In this document: one piece after another, positions 14,933 to 21,188 of the stretch
Numbering within the stretch: the first letter of the stretch is position 1
How the letters are laid out: the number at the start of each line of letters is the position of its first letter
Source of the DNA: JAMOAW01 sp039908535
Lineage (GTDB): Bacteria; Pseudomonadota; Magnetococcia; Magnetococcales; JADFZT01
Reading direction: 5' to 3'
DNA length: 21,188 nucleotides
Assembly (NCBI GenBank): GCA_039908535.1
Contig: JAMOAW010000073.1
Span: 1 to 21,188, forward strand
Made by a program: the position numbers and the translations under genes
Notes under the pieces: generated by a model
The model's database searches: none
The model's input: the letters and a program-made list of their open reading frames with translations, nothing else
Told to the model about the DNA's origin: nothing

Positions 14933-15262
14933 ATGAGTTCGCAAGAAGATGTTCTTTTACGTAAGGCCGATGGCGGTTCGCAATTTTTAGCGGCTATGAG
15001 CTATTTAGGCATTTTAGTGTTGGTTCCCTTGGTATTAAATCGAGAGGATTCCTACGTCCGTTTTCACGCCCGACAAGGATTGATCCTCTGGATTTGGGAG
15101 GTTATAGCGGTTTTCACCCTCGTACTTCCAGGCATTGGTCGACCTTTTTTCTCAATCTCCAGTTTTATGTGTTTTCTGCTCTCAGTGATTGGTTTGGTCT
15201 CGGTTCTACTCGGACGGGCCTGGAAATTGCCTGTCGTCGGACCGTTTGCCGAAAAACTATAG
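14933..15262 (+). CDS. mamF: MamF-like magnetosome membrane protein, copy 2
   Basis: A 109-residue, three-span DUF4870 protein with SYLGILVLVPLVLNREDSY, FHARQGLILWIW and GRAWKLPVVG, the MamF/MmsF pattern. It is clearly a paralogue of the protein at 10263-10592: same length from the SYLG block on and many shared residues, but with EDSYVRFHA instead of DDEFVHFHA and PGIG instead of PVLG. Known relatives lie in the magnetosome membrane and influence crystal size. GGAG lies 7 bases before ATG 14933. It is inserted between mamK and mamL, whereas in magnetospirilla mamF belongs to the separate mamGFDC operon and mamL follows mamK directly. Confidence 0.9.
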   Translation: MSSQEDVLLRKADGGSQFLAAMSYLGILVLVPLVLNREDSYVRFHARQGLILWIWEVIAVFTLVLPGIGRPFFSISSFMCFLLSVIGLVSVLLGRAWKLPVVGPFAEKL

Positions 15263-15282
15263 AATCTTTTAAGGCAATTGCC

Positions 15283-15501
15283 ATGGTCAATCTCATTGTT
15301 TCTTTGATCTTCGCCATACTCTTATTAATCTTCGCATCCCAAAACATGCACGAAGTTGAAGTACGTTTTGTCTTCGGAGAACCGGTGGAGATGCCGATGA
15401 TTTTGGCCATTGCTGGCGCATTCATCTGCGGATTTGCCTTGGCAATTTTTAATTTTATTCTGCGCAAATCCAAAAGCAAAGATTCCATGGATGATTATTA
15501 A
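15283..15501 (+). CDS. mamL: MamL, magnetosome membrane-formation protein
   Basis: ATG 15283, with AAGG 9 bases upstream, gives 72 residues; upstream in-frame codons overlap mamF and are not needed. Two hydrophobic spans (about 4-18 and 38-58) surround NMHEVEVRFVFGEP, the LapA-like (DUF1049) pattern of MamL, and the tail is basic then acidic (RKSKSKDSMDDY). MamL is essential for magnetosome membrane invagination in Magnetospirillum, where its positively charged tail is thought to bend membrane. It ends the rightward mamK-mamF-mamL run; mamM, which normally follows, is absent and a terminator comes instead. A housekeeping LapA-domain protein is the alternative, but the position after mamK supports MamL. 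Confidence 0.85.
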   Translation: MVNLIVSLIFAILLLIFASQNMHEVEVRFVFGEPVEMPMILAIAGAFICGFALAIFNFILRKSKSKDSMDDY

Positions 15502-15532
15502 AGCGGGGATGACGAAAAAGAGATCCATAAAA

Positions 15533-15563
15533 AAAACTCTGGGGAGAGCCCTCCCAGAGTTTT
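15533..15563. terminator. Bidirectional terminator between mamL and the convergent gene
   Basis: Arms AAAACTCTGGG and CCCAGAGTTTT (11 bp exact, 9-base loop) with T/A-runs on both sides end mamL rightward and the 15602 gene leftward. Confidence 0.8.
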
Positions 15564-15601
15564 AGTTTAAATTTAAAAAAATTTCCGAACCAAATGTAAA
15601 T

Positions 15602-15952
15602 TTATAAAGGAGTGACAGAAGCCTCTTTCGGCGGTTGAATTGTCGTCTGAATCGTGGGAGCCTCCCCTGGTAAACATTTAGAAGCAACCTGTTTTTTCCC
15701 ATTCCATTTAGAGACCTCTGTGACAAAACAGATCGCTCCCAAGGCCAAAGCGGCAAATCCCAAGAGGGGTCCAAAGGCTGGCAAGGCAGCTCCAAGTCCG
15801 ATATGAACACCACTGGCGGCCACGAGAGGTTGGGAACTTGCTAATGCTTGGGTTACGATGACGGTTTTAGCGGCATGGAGTTTTACCAATCCTGGTCCAA
15901 CCATAGTGATGGTCTGCCCAGAGTCCAATTGCGTAATAATTTCTGTAGCCAA
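15602..15952 (-). CDS. Small membrane protein with MamD/Mms6-like Gly-Leu/FGP segment, unassigned
   Basis: A 116-residue protein starting at TTG 15952, supported by AGGGGG about 7 bases upstream; no ATG fits. The N-terminal 45 residues are soluble and include GQTITMVGPGLVKLHAAKT. One membrane span follows, with GVHIGLGAALPAFGPLLGFAA (about 48-68) as its start. This Gly-Leu then aromatic-Gly-Pro layout parallels GLGLGLGIWGPIIL of MamD in this window and of Mms6, although the GL repeat is shorter. The C-terminus is hydrophilic with KWNGKKQ and a Pro/Thr-rich tail. I do not recognise it as MamC, MamG or MamR. It is encoded alone, convergent with mamL. A new magnetosome membrane protein is a reasonable inference but unproven. 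Confidence 0.6.
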   Translation of the reverse strand: MATEIITQLDSGQTITMVGPGLVKLHAAKTVIVTQALASSQPLVAASGVHIGLGAALPAFGPLLGFAALALGAICFVTEVSKWNGKKQVASKCLPGEAPTIQTTIQPPKEASVTPL

Positions 15953-16032
15953 TTTATTCCCCCTGGCGAATGAGAATCCAAAGCATCAAATTGTTCTCCT
16001 ATTTATGACCCAAAAATTCAATATATTATTTT

Positions 16033-16055
16033 ATATGCCCAATAAAATGGCATAT
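16033..16055. promoter_or_regulatory. Inverted repeat in the divergent gap 15953-16113
   Basis: ATATGCC and GGCATAT, separated by 9 bases, lie between two divergent starts (15952 leftward, 16114 rightward). This is a possible operator; nothing shows which protein binds. Confidence 0.3.
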
Positions 16056-16113
16056 TATTTGCTTTACTCAAGAGAAAACAATCCAAACCACCACGTGGGA
16101 GTTTACCATCATC

Positions 16114-16365
16114 ATGTTCACACCCCAATTGACAAATCAAACCTTACCCTACTTAAATGAGGTAAGTCGCTATGTGGAGCAGATTGGACAGATGGAAAAA
16201 AGCGATTCCACCCCACAAATAACAGGGGAGATCCATTTACTCTATCAAGAAGCGGCTGCCAAAGGAATAGATCCATTCATTTTAAGAATTATGGTTCGAG
16301 AAAAACGTATTTTCACGGCCATAGACCGACTTTTCACCCCCCCCAATAACCACCGCATGAAATAG
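16114..16365 (+). CDS. Small GapR-like (DUF2312) protein
   Basis: An 83-residue protein whose central part, LNEVSRYVEQIGQMEK followed by EIHLLYQEAAAKGIDPFILR and IMVREKR, follows the DUF2312/GapR plan (LRxFIERIERLEEEK...DIKxVYAEAKGxGFDxKxLRxIVRLRK). GapR proteins are small alpha-proteobacterial DNA-binding proteins that clamp overtwisted DNA. The usual charged EEEKK linker is replaced by KSDSTPQ, and the C-terminus differs, so DNA binding is uncertain. No membrane span is present. GGGAG lies 12 bases before ATG 16114, rather far. It stands between the unassigned small membrane protein and a PEGA protein. Confidence 0.5.
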   Translation: MFTPQLTNQTLPYLNEVSRYVEQIGQMEKSDSTPQITGEIHLLYQEAAAKGIDPFILRIMVREKRIFTAIDRLFTPPNNHRMK

Positions 16366-16435
16366 AATAAAATGTCACCTTCCAGATTCAATATACCCAT
16401 AGAATAAAAAAAACTCAACCATTACCTAAATAAAA

Positions 16436-16464
16436 TTGTAGGATATGGGCGATAGGATTATACT
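16436..16464 (+). promoter_or_regulatory. Possible sigma-70 promoter of the PEGA gene
   Basis: TTGTAG and TATACT are separated by 17 bp. The predicted transcription start would fall near 16471, leaving only about 11 bases before ATG 16482, so the transcript would be nearly leaderless or the match is chance. Confidence 0.3.
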
Positions 16465-16481
16465 AAGAAGAGTTGAATGTC

Positions 16482-16832
16482 ATGTCTGATACAAAAACAA
16501 CGGGAAAAAGACTCAATAAACAATTCATCTGGTTCTATTCTTCTGTTATACGGATTTTGTTTGCCTCTCTTATTTTCCCAGTGGCAGCGTGGAGCGAGGC
16601 GAGCGGGGCTTTAATCATCAAAACCATTCCCAGAGGGGCAGAAATTTTACTCAATGATCGTCCCATCGGAATCGCTCCGATCCTGGTTCAAGGGGTACCC
16701 CCTGGCACCATTCAAATCAAAGCCCACCACCCAGGGTACCGTCCCTGGTCGAAAACCGTGCAGGTCATCCCGGGTGAAGAGACCAAAGTCACCCTGGTAT
16801 TGGCACAACCACTGCAAGAGACCACTCCTTAA
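16482..16832 (+). CDS. Exported PEGA-domain protein
   Basis: ATG 16482 (preferred over TTG 16473) gives 116 residues. An N-terminal basic region and hydrophobic stretch (IRILFASLIFPVAAWSEA, about 23-40) form a signal peptide or anchor. The rest is one PEGA beta-sandwich domain: GALIIKTIPRGAEILLNDRP, then PILVQGVPPGTIQIKAHHPG and a final VTLVL strand. PEGA domains are found in surface or cell-wall-associated proteins and their ligand is mostly unknown. No stop-linked partner is visible. Its presence downstream of the mam genes may be incidental. Confidence 0.75.
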   Translation: MSDTKTTGKRLNKQFIWFYSSVIRILFASLIFPVAAWSEASGALIIKTIPRGAEILLNDRPIGIAPILVQGVPPGTIQIKAHHPGYRPWSKTVQVIPGEETKVTLVLAQPLQETTP

Positions 16833-17173
16833 ACGGGGATCCTGCGCGTGGTGAGTACCTTCCCAATCAATACCCCATACCCTGAACGATTTAAAACCGG
16901 GTCGATACCAATTCTAAGCCGCAACCCTAGATTTTCAAACGGTTTTATTTCCTGTTGACAGAACCAACAAAGATGGGAGTAAACGGGTCAAATTGGTGCC
17001 TATTCCTTCATTAATCTTCCCTCTCCCTTTTTATCTCTCCACACGATACTTAAATACTTTGAACCTTACCTTTGAATCGCTTATATATGATAAAGACAAA
17101 TGAATGATACACCCTATTTTTTTTTCGGTGTTCTCTTATAGTTAAAGCAGAATTTTGGTGATTTTATAATACC
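16833..17173 (+). promoter_or_regulatory. 341-bp gap before the PilZ protein, with a candidate promoter
   Basis: No gene or clear terminator is seen. TTGAAC (17059-17064) and TATATA (17082-17087) have a 17-bp spacer and could drive the long gene starting at 17174. Short inverted ACCAATT (16908) and AATTGGT (16991) are probably too far apart to matter. Confidence 0.35.
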
Positions 17174-20100
17174 ATGACCGAAACAATAAAAAAGAACAAC
17201 CCGCTGTTTGCGACCTTTGGGGAGCATGTTAACCAATTTTTTGCCACCCACGACACAAAAGCAGACGCAACAATTTCCCTCGGCCTAAAGCCAAGCCAAT
17301 TGGATGAGGAAGGGAGTACCACATCGACCTCAGCCATGCAAGAACTCATCGATCCCCAGGCACAGGTCAAAATCCAAACTACGGTCAATACCATTCGCCA
17401 ACTTTTAATCTCCCGTAAAGGAACCCCAGACCCCCAAAAAGAGATCCCATCCCAAAATGCCGCCACCTTGGATCAACACCTGCGCGATTTTCGCCACGGT
17501 TTGGCCAATGGCGAAGAGTCGAGCCTGACTGGCAATCCCTTCTACGAATTAACCAAACTGGTTTTTTACCAAAATCTCAAAGCGTTAACCCATTTATTTC
17601 GAATAAAACTCGCCGACACCCTCTACGCGCTGCCGCAACCGGTTTCCATCAGTCGCTCCTTACGAAACATCTGGGGTGGTCCGTCCACCTTTGGCGGCAC
17701 CCTACCAAAAATAATCGAAACCCTCGGCATAGGAGTCGCCTCTGGTCGCGTCCCTCTGGCTTTACTCCTCTTTATCGGCTCCTCCTACACCACGGCGCGC
17801 GGCATGAACGATCTTCTCCAAATGCCAGCACTCTCCGAGTGGACGGGGGGGATCTTGGATGGACAAGAATCTGAAAGTTGGCGTTACACCCTCTGCCTAA
17901 TCGTTGGTTTTATTCTCTCCTCGGCCATTTTGGACTTCAAAGGACGTATATTACAGGCCATCGCCGAGACCGGACGCATTTTTAAAGGAATCAATACCGC
18001 CTTTGGTCGCAATCCGCGCTGGATGATCTTAGCCGCCCTACTCACGCTCGTCTCGATTAAGACCAACTATGATGGAATTGTCTCTATTTTATCCAAAAAA
18101 GGCGACCTGGACCAACAATCGCAACTCATCCGGGAACGGGTGATCGCGGCTTTGGGCAAGGCCAACGAACGAGATGCCACCAACCCCGACTCTCTACGCG
18201 ACCTCCAAGCCACCTTAGCTGCCAACACCCAAACCATCCAAAAAATCTTTTTGCGTCTGCCCGAAGATGAAGTCTCTGGCGTTGCCACCAGTCAAATCGC
18301 CCGCAAAGGTCCGCGCTACTGGGCCAAACATTTTATCGTCTTTGGCGGTTATGAACCGGGCATCAACGATGTTGTTCTCACCAGCAGTACGAGTGATTTA
18401 AGCCGCCAGATAGATGCCATGCTTTTCAATTCTGGCATCGATTTTAGCACCTCCTACGCGCAAAAAGTCGATACCCTCGTCCGCCGCTACAACGACACCC
18501 TGGCCAGAAATATTATCCGCGTTCATAACTATTTAAACCAATTAGACGAGCTGATGGTCATCCACTCCATCCGCTTGGCCGATATAAAACGCTTTATCAG
18601 TTTGGAACATTACCAAATCAACGATATTGTGCAATCCATTATTGATGCCCTGGAGGAGAACAAAAAAATCTACAAAGAGGTCGCCTCTGATCTACGCGAT
18701 CTGACCAACGCCTACCTGACCATCCTTTTAGAGGTCGACAAGTCTGGCACGGCCACGCTCAGCAGCTATCGCATTGAAGCAGAAATCACCGTTCCCCGCA
18801 TTGATGCCATTGATCAACTACGAGACGGGAAAATTCCCACGGCCACCCATAAAAATTTTGCCGAGTTGCGACTGTTCTTGATACAGCAATATGGAACTGC
18901 CACGGGAGGATTTTTACTCTCCTTGCTGTTATTTCTCTCTATTGCCATGGATCTGGGGGACCCTCTTCTCTATGCCCGCTCTACCAAACGTCTCGGCATC
19001 CGCGATCGAGCTCTTTTTACCAACCGCCTGATCGAATTGATGGAGTGGGAAAATCAATTTTTAAATACGGCCAGCCATTTTTTTACACTACCTGAAGTGA
19101 AAGCTATTTTTCTAGGGATAACCCCCCCCAGCAAAACGGGGATAAGGGATAGTTTTTATAAATATATGGAAAAAATGGACCCTTTTTTAAAAGACCCAAA
19201 CGACAAAACCATTTTCCAAAGTGTCAACCATTGGTTTCACGGCTTGTTCAAAACCACCCGCACCCAGCAGATGGAGGGGTATAATGCTCGAATTGAAACC
19301 ATCCGGACCTTTCTACGCCACCTTGACCGTCACGCAGCTCAACTGATTCAAAATATCTATCCCGGCATTCCAGTCAAAACGGGTCTGCGCGACATCACCT
19401 TTAAAGAGGCTTATACCGCCACCGAAACCGGAATTATCGCGTTTCGAAAACAATTTTTTCAGGAGTTGGAAAACACTCTAGGTGAAGAGGGGGGCTTTGT
19501 CGGCACAAAAATAAACGAATCCGCCAAAGAGCAACAAAAACTGACCCGCCACCTACGCTCTCTCGGTCAGGAGAATTTTCAGTTTAATTTTATAACGTTG
19601 CATAAATTATTTATCCAAATATTTCACTCGAATCTTCGCGATGAGTTTCCAGCTTTTCCCCATACGCGCCGCCAATGGATTCAAAGTCTAGCTCGTTCCT
19701 GTGGTTTTGGCGGTCGTTGTGCAGAGGCATTGTATGAATTTGTCCCCACCCTCCAAGAGACCCTTTTTATTACGATACCCACCATTAAATTTGAAATTTT
19801 GCAACCCTTGCGCGATATCCGCAACCGTTTTCCCGATTTTTTCCGCGAACAAAATATTTCCGACCCAGACGCCTTGGTCAAAGAACTCAACGAGGTGGAA
19901 GAACGCTCTTTTTTAATGTGGGGGGTCACCAAATTCCGCCACGACCAAGAGAGCGACCAATATTCAGGGGTATTACCGATTATCGACCCAGAAGGCATTG
20001 TGCAATTAACCCGACAACTGGAAGACAAAAAAAGCCCCACCATCTGCGCAGAAAAAATCCGCTCCATTTCTTTGCGGGCTAACGAGGCATTGGCCGCCGC

Positions 20101-20884
20101 CCAAGCCATTGAAAGTCGAGTCATCGACGAAATGAACGGCATGTTAAGCAACATCCAAGACGCTTGCTCGGAGGTGAGTCAGTCGATCATGAAAATAAAA
20201 ATGCAAGAGTGGGAATATCGCAAAACCAGCCAAAATAATAAAAACCTGCTCATGGCCATCCCTGCCAATCGAGATTTTTTAAACAATGCCCCTGAAGAGA
20301 TGGATGCCCTTTTGTCGCAACTGGAAGAAATTTTACAACTAGAATCTCCATATACCCAAGAAAATCATACGATTCTCTCCAAAATTAAAAAACAATCCGA
20401 TGCCTTACGCCAAAGATCGCGACAAATTTTGGTGCCTGATGAACCGCCAATAGTCGTAGACCGACGCCACGCCCTCACCCCAGAACAGTTGGATCCATCG
20501 ACCCTGGATACTCTATTACAAACAGACTCAACGAATAGAAGAGACGACGATTTTTCCTCCCGTCGCCTTTGGGAACGCACCCCACACCAAACCAAAGCCT
20601 TGTTTGAAATGTCGAATGGAAAATATCTAACCGGCACCACCAAAGATGTCAGCTTAAACGGACTCAATCTGCGCACCGACACCCTCCTGCCCCCCCTGCA
20701 AGCTGGAGATGAGGGAAATCTCATGCTGATGTCCGACCCAGAAAAGAATCTTTTTCCTGTTCTTATTGTTAGAGTTCAAAAAAAGGAACTGGCTCTGCGC
20801 CTGATCAATCAGGAGGCATTATTTGAACATGTCATTGCCCAAGATGTTCTACACGCGCCCCATTCAAGTGCCATTCATTCATAA
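17174..20884 (+). CDS. Large membrane protein with C-terminal PilZ (c-di-GMP-binding) domain
   Basis: This 1236-residue protein has hydrophobic segments near 190-208, 237-255, 283-296 and 578-592, the last followed by DLGDPLLYARSTKR. Between about 315 and 575, and from 610 to 1115, lie long, mostly helical regions, with a coiled-coil-like stretch around 1010-1110. The C-terminus (about 1122-1230) is a PilZ domain with both c-di-GMP signatures: R1131-LWE-R1135 and DVSLNG (1158-1163). It should therefore bind cyclic di-GMP on the cytoplasmic side. The large remainder matches no family I recognise. ATG 17174 has no good Shine-Dalgarno; GGTGA is about 15 bases upstream. It is the last gene before the right copy of the long direct repeat. 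Confidence 0.8.
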   Translation: MTETIKKNNPLFATFGEHVNQFFATHDTKADATISLGLKPSQLDEEGSTTSTSAMQELIDPQAQVKIQTTVNTIRQLLISRKGTPDPQKEIPSQNAATLDQHLRDFRHGLANGEESSLTGNPFYELTKLVFYQNLKALTHLFRIKLADTLYALPQPVSISRSLRNIWGGPSTFGGTLPKIIETLGIGVASGRVPLALLLFIGSSYTTARGMNDLLQMPALSEWTGGILDGQESESWRYTLCLIVGFILSSAILDFKGRILQAIAETGRIFKGINTAFGRNPRWMILAALLTLVSIKTNYDGIVSILSKKGDLDQQSQLIRERVIAALGKANERDATNPDSLRDLQATLAANTQTIQKIFLRLPEDEVSGVATSQIARKGPRYWAKHFIVFGGYEPGINDVVLTSSTSDLSRQIDAMLFNSGIDFSTSYAQKVDTLVRRYNDTLARNIIRVHNYLNQLDELMVIHSIRLADIKRFISLEHYQINDIVQSIIDALEENKKIYKEVASDLRDLTNAYLTILLEVDKSGTATLSSYRIEAEITVPRIDAIDQLRDGKIPTATHKNFAELRLFLIQQYGTATGGFLLSLLLFLSIAMDLGDPLLYARSTKRLGIRDRALFTNRLIELMEWENQFLNTASHFFTLPEVKAIFLGITPPSKTGIRDSFYKYMEKMDPFLKDPNDKTIFQSVNHWFHGLFKTTRTQQMEGYNARIETIRTFLRHLDRHAAQLIQNIYPGIPVKTGLRDITFKEAYTATETGIIAFRKQFFQELENTLGEEGGFVGTKINESAKEQQKLTRHLRSLGQENFQFNFITLHKLFIQIFHSNLRDEFPAFPHTRRQWIQSLARSCGFGGRCAEALYEFVPTLQETLFITIPTIKFEILQPLRDIRNRFPDFFREQNISDPDALVKELNEVEERSFLMWGVTKFRHDQESDQYSGVLPIIDPEGIVQLTRQLEDKKSPTICAEKIRSISLRANEALAAAQAIESRVIDEMNGMLSNIQDACSEVSQSIMKIKMQEWEYRKTSQNNKNLLMAIPANRDFLNNAPEEMDALLSQLEEILQLESPYTQENHTILSKIKKQSDALRQRSRQILVPDEPPIVVDRRHALTPEQLDPSTLDTLLQTDSTNRRDDDFSSRRLWERTPHQTKALFEMSNGKYLTGTTKDVSLNGLNLRTDTLLPPLQAGDEGNLMLMSDPEKNLFPVLIVRVQKKELALRLINQEALFEHVIAQDVLHAPHSSAIHS

Positions 20885-20926
20885 AAAGTAACCGTTCACC
20901 GAAGTAAAATTTTACGTCAATTTATC

Positions 20927-21067
20927 AATAAAAAAAAGGGGTCTGGGGGATTGCCCCCAGGGTTTTGCTTTTGACTTTGCTTTTGACTTTGCTTTTGACT
21001 TTGCTTTTGACTTCGGTTTTGCTTTCTTCAAATAGCAGGGGGGGTTGGGGGATGCAATCCCCCAAGG
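20927..21067 (+). repeat. Right copy of the long direct repeat
   Basis: This segment repeats 7257-7408: A-run, hairpin CTGGGGG-attg-CCCCCAG (20943-20960), three exact 12-mers (20969-21004) plus a diverged unit, the shared string GGTTTTGCTTTCTTC, and hairpin TTGGGGGAT-gca-ATCCCCCAA. Same orientation, about 13.67 kb from the left copy. The gap from 20885 to the window end contains only this element and the array after it. Confidence 0.9.
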
Positions 21068-21073
21068 TTTTGT

Positions 21074-21188
21074 TTTTGACTTTGCTTTTGACTTTGCTTT
21101 TGACTTTGCTTTTGACTTTGCTTTTGACTTTGCTTTTGACTTTGCTTTTGACTTTGCTTTTGACTTTGCTTTTGACTTTGCTTTTGAC
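21074..21188 (+). repeat. Long 12-bp tandem array running off the window
   Basis: About 9.6 exact copies of TTTTGACTTTGC run without interruption to the last base of the window. The left element has no such second array after its second hairpin, so copy number varies between elements. Confidence 0.95.

Noticed and set aside
15094..15282. N-terminal extension of mamL
   Set aside because: The in-frame codons lie over mamF, whereas ATG 15283 has its own ribosome site and matches the family start.
15602..15952. MamC (Mms13)
   Set aside because: Lacks the two MamC spans and its characteristic loop; only the Gly-Leu/FGP segment recalls the MamD/Mms6 group.
21074..21188. CRISPR array
   Set aside because: The 12-bp units are contiguous with no spacers, and no cas genes are present.

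Overview
The window carries unmistakable magnetosome genes (mamK, mamH, mamD, mamL and two mamF/mmsF-type genes), so the host is a magnetotactic bacterium. The proteins look proteobacterial; Magnetococcia or a magnetospirillum relative is my guess, not something the sequence proves. The core biomineralisation genes mamI, mamE, mamM, mamO, mamQ and mamB are absent, so this is either one block of a split magnetosome gene cluster or a separate islet.

Left part (1-7200): a partial Ig-repeat lipoprotein on the minus strand, then a plus-strand block encoding a soluble pyridine-nucleotide redox complex: a NuoE-like subunit, a HydB/HndC-type NuoF-like subunit, and a fusion of a NuoG-type Fe-S arm with a GltD/NfnB-type FAD-NAD(P) module. 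This is the subunit plan of the Sporomusa-type transhydrogenase StnABC. A decayed vapBC toxin-antitoxin pair sits between the second and third genes. A rubrerythrin-like ferritin-fold protein follows.

Middle part (7257-21188): a near-identical repeat of about 140-150 bp, built of G/C hairpins and a 12-bp tandem repeat, occurs in the same orientation at 7257 and 20927. Between the copies lie a degenerate HD-GYP protein, a di-haem cytochrome c, the leftward pair mamD-mamF, the rightward series mamH - basic Pro/Thr-rich ORF - mamK - mamF - mamL, a leftward small membrane protein resembling the glycine-leucine segment of MamD/Mms6, a small GapR-like (DUF2312) protein, a PEGA protein and a 1236-residue membrane protein ending in an intact PilZ domain. 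The direct repeats thus bracket a 13.5-kb magnetosome module.

How it fits together: MamK forms the actin-like filament that positions magnetosomes, MamL helps form the membrane, MamH is a carrier, and MamF/MamD belong to the crystal-size-controlling group. Three unassigned genes inside the block (13217, 15602, 9422) are the best candidates for new magnetosome-associated functions. c-di-GMP-related proteins at both ends of the module suggest, but do not prove, a link to motility signalling.
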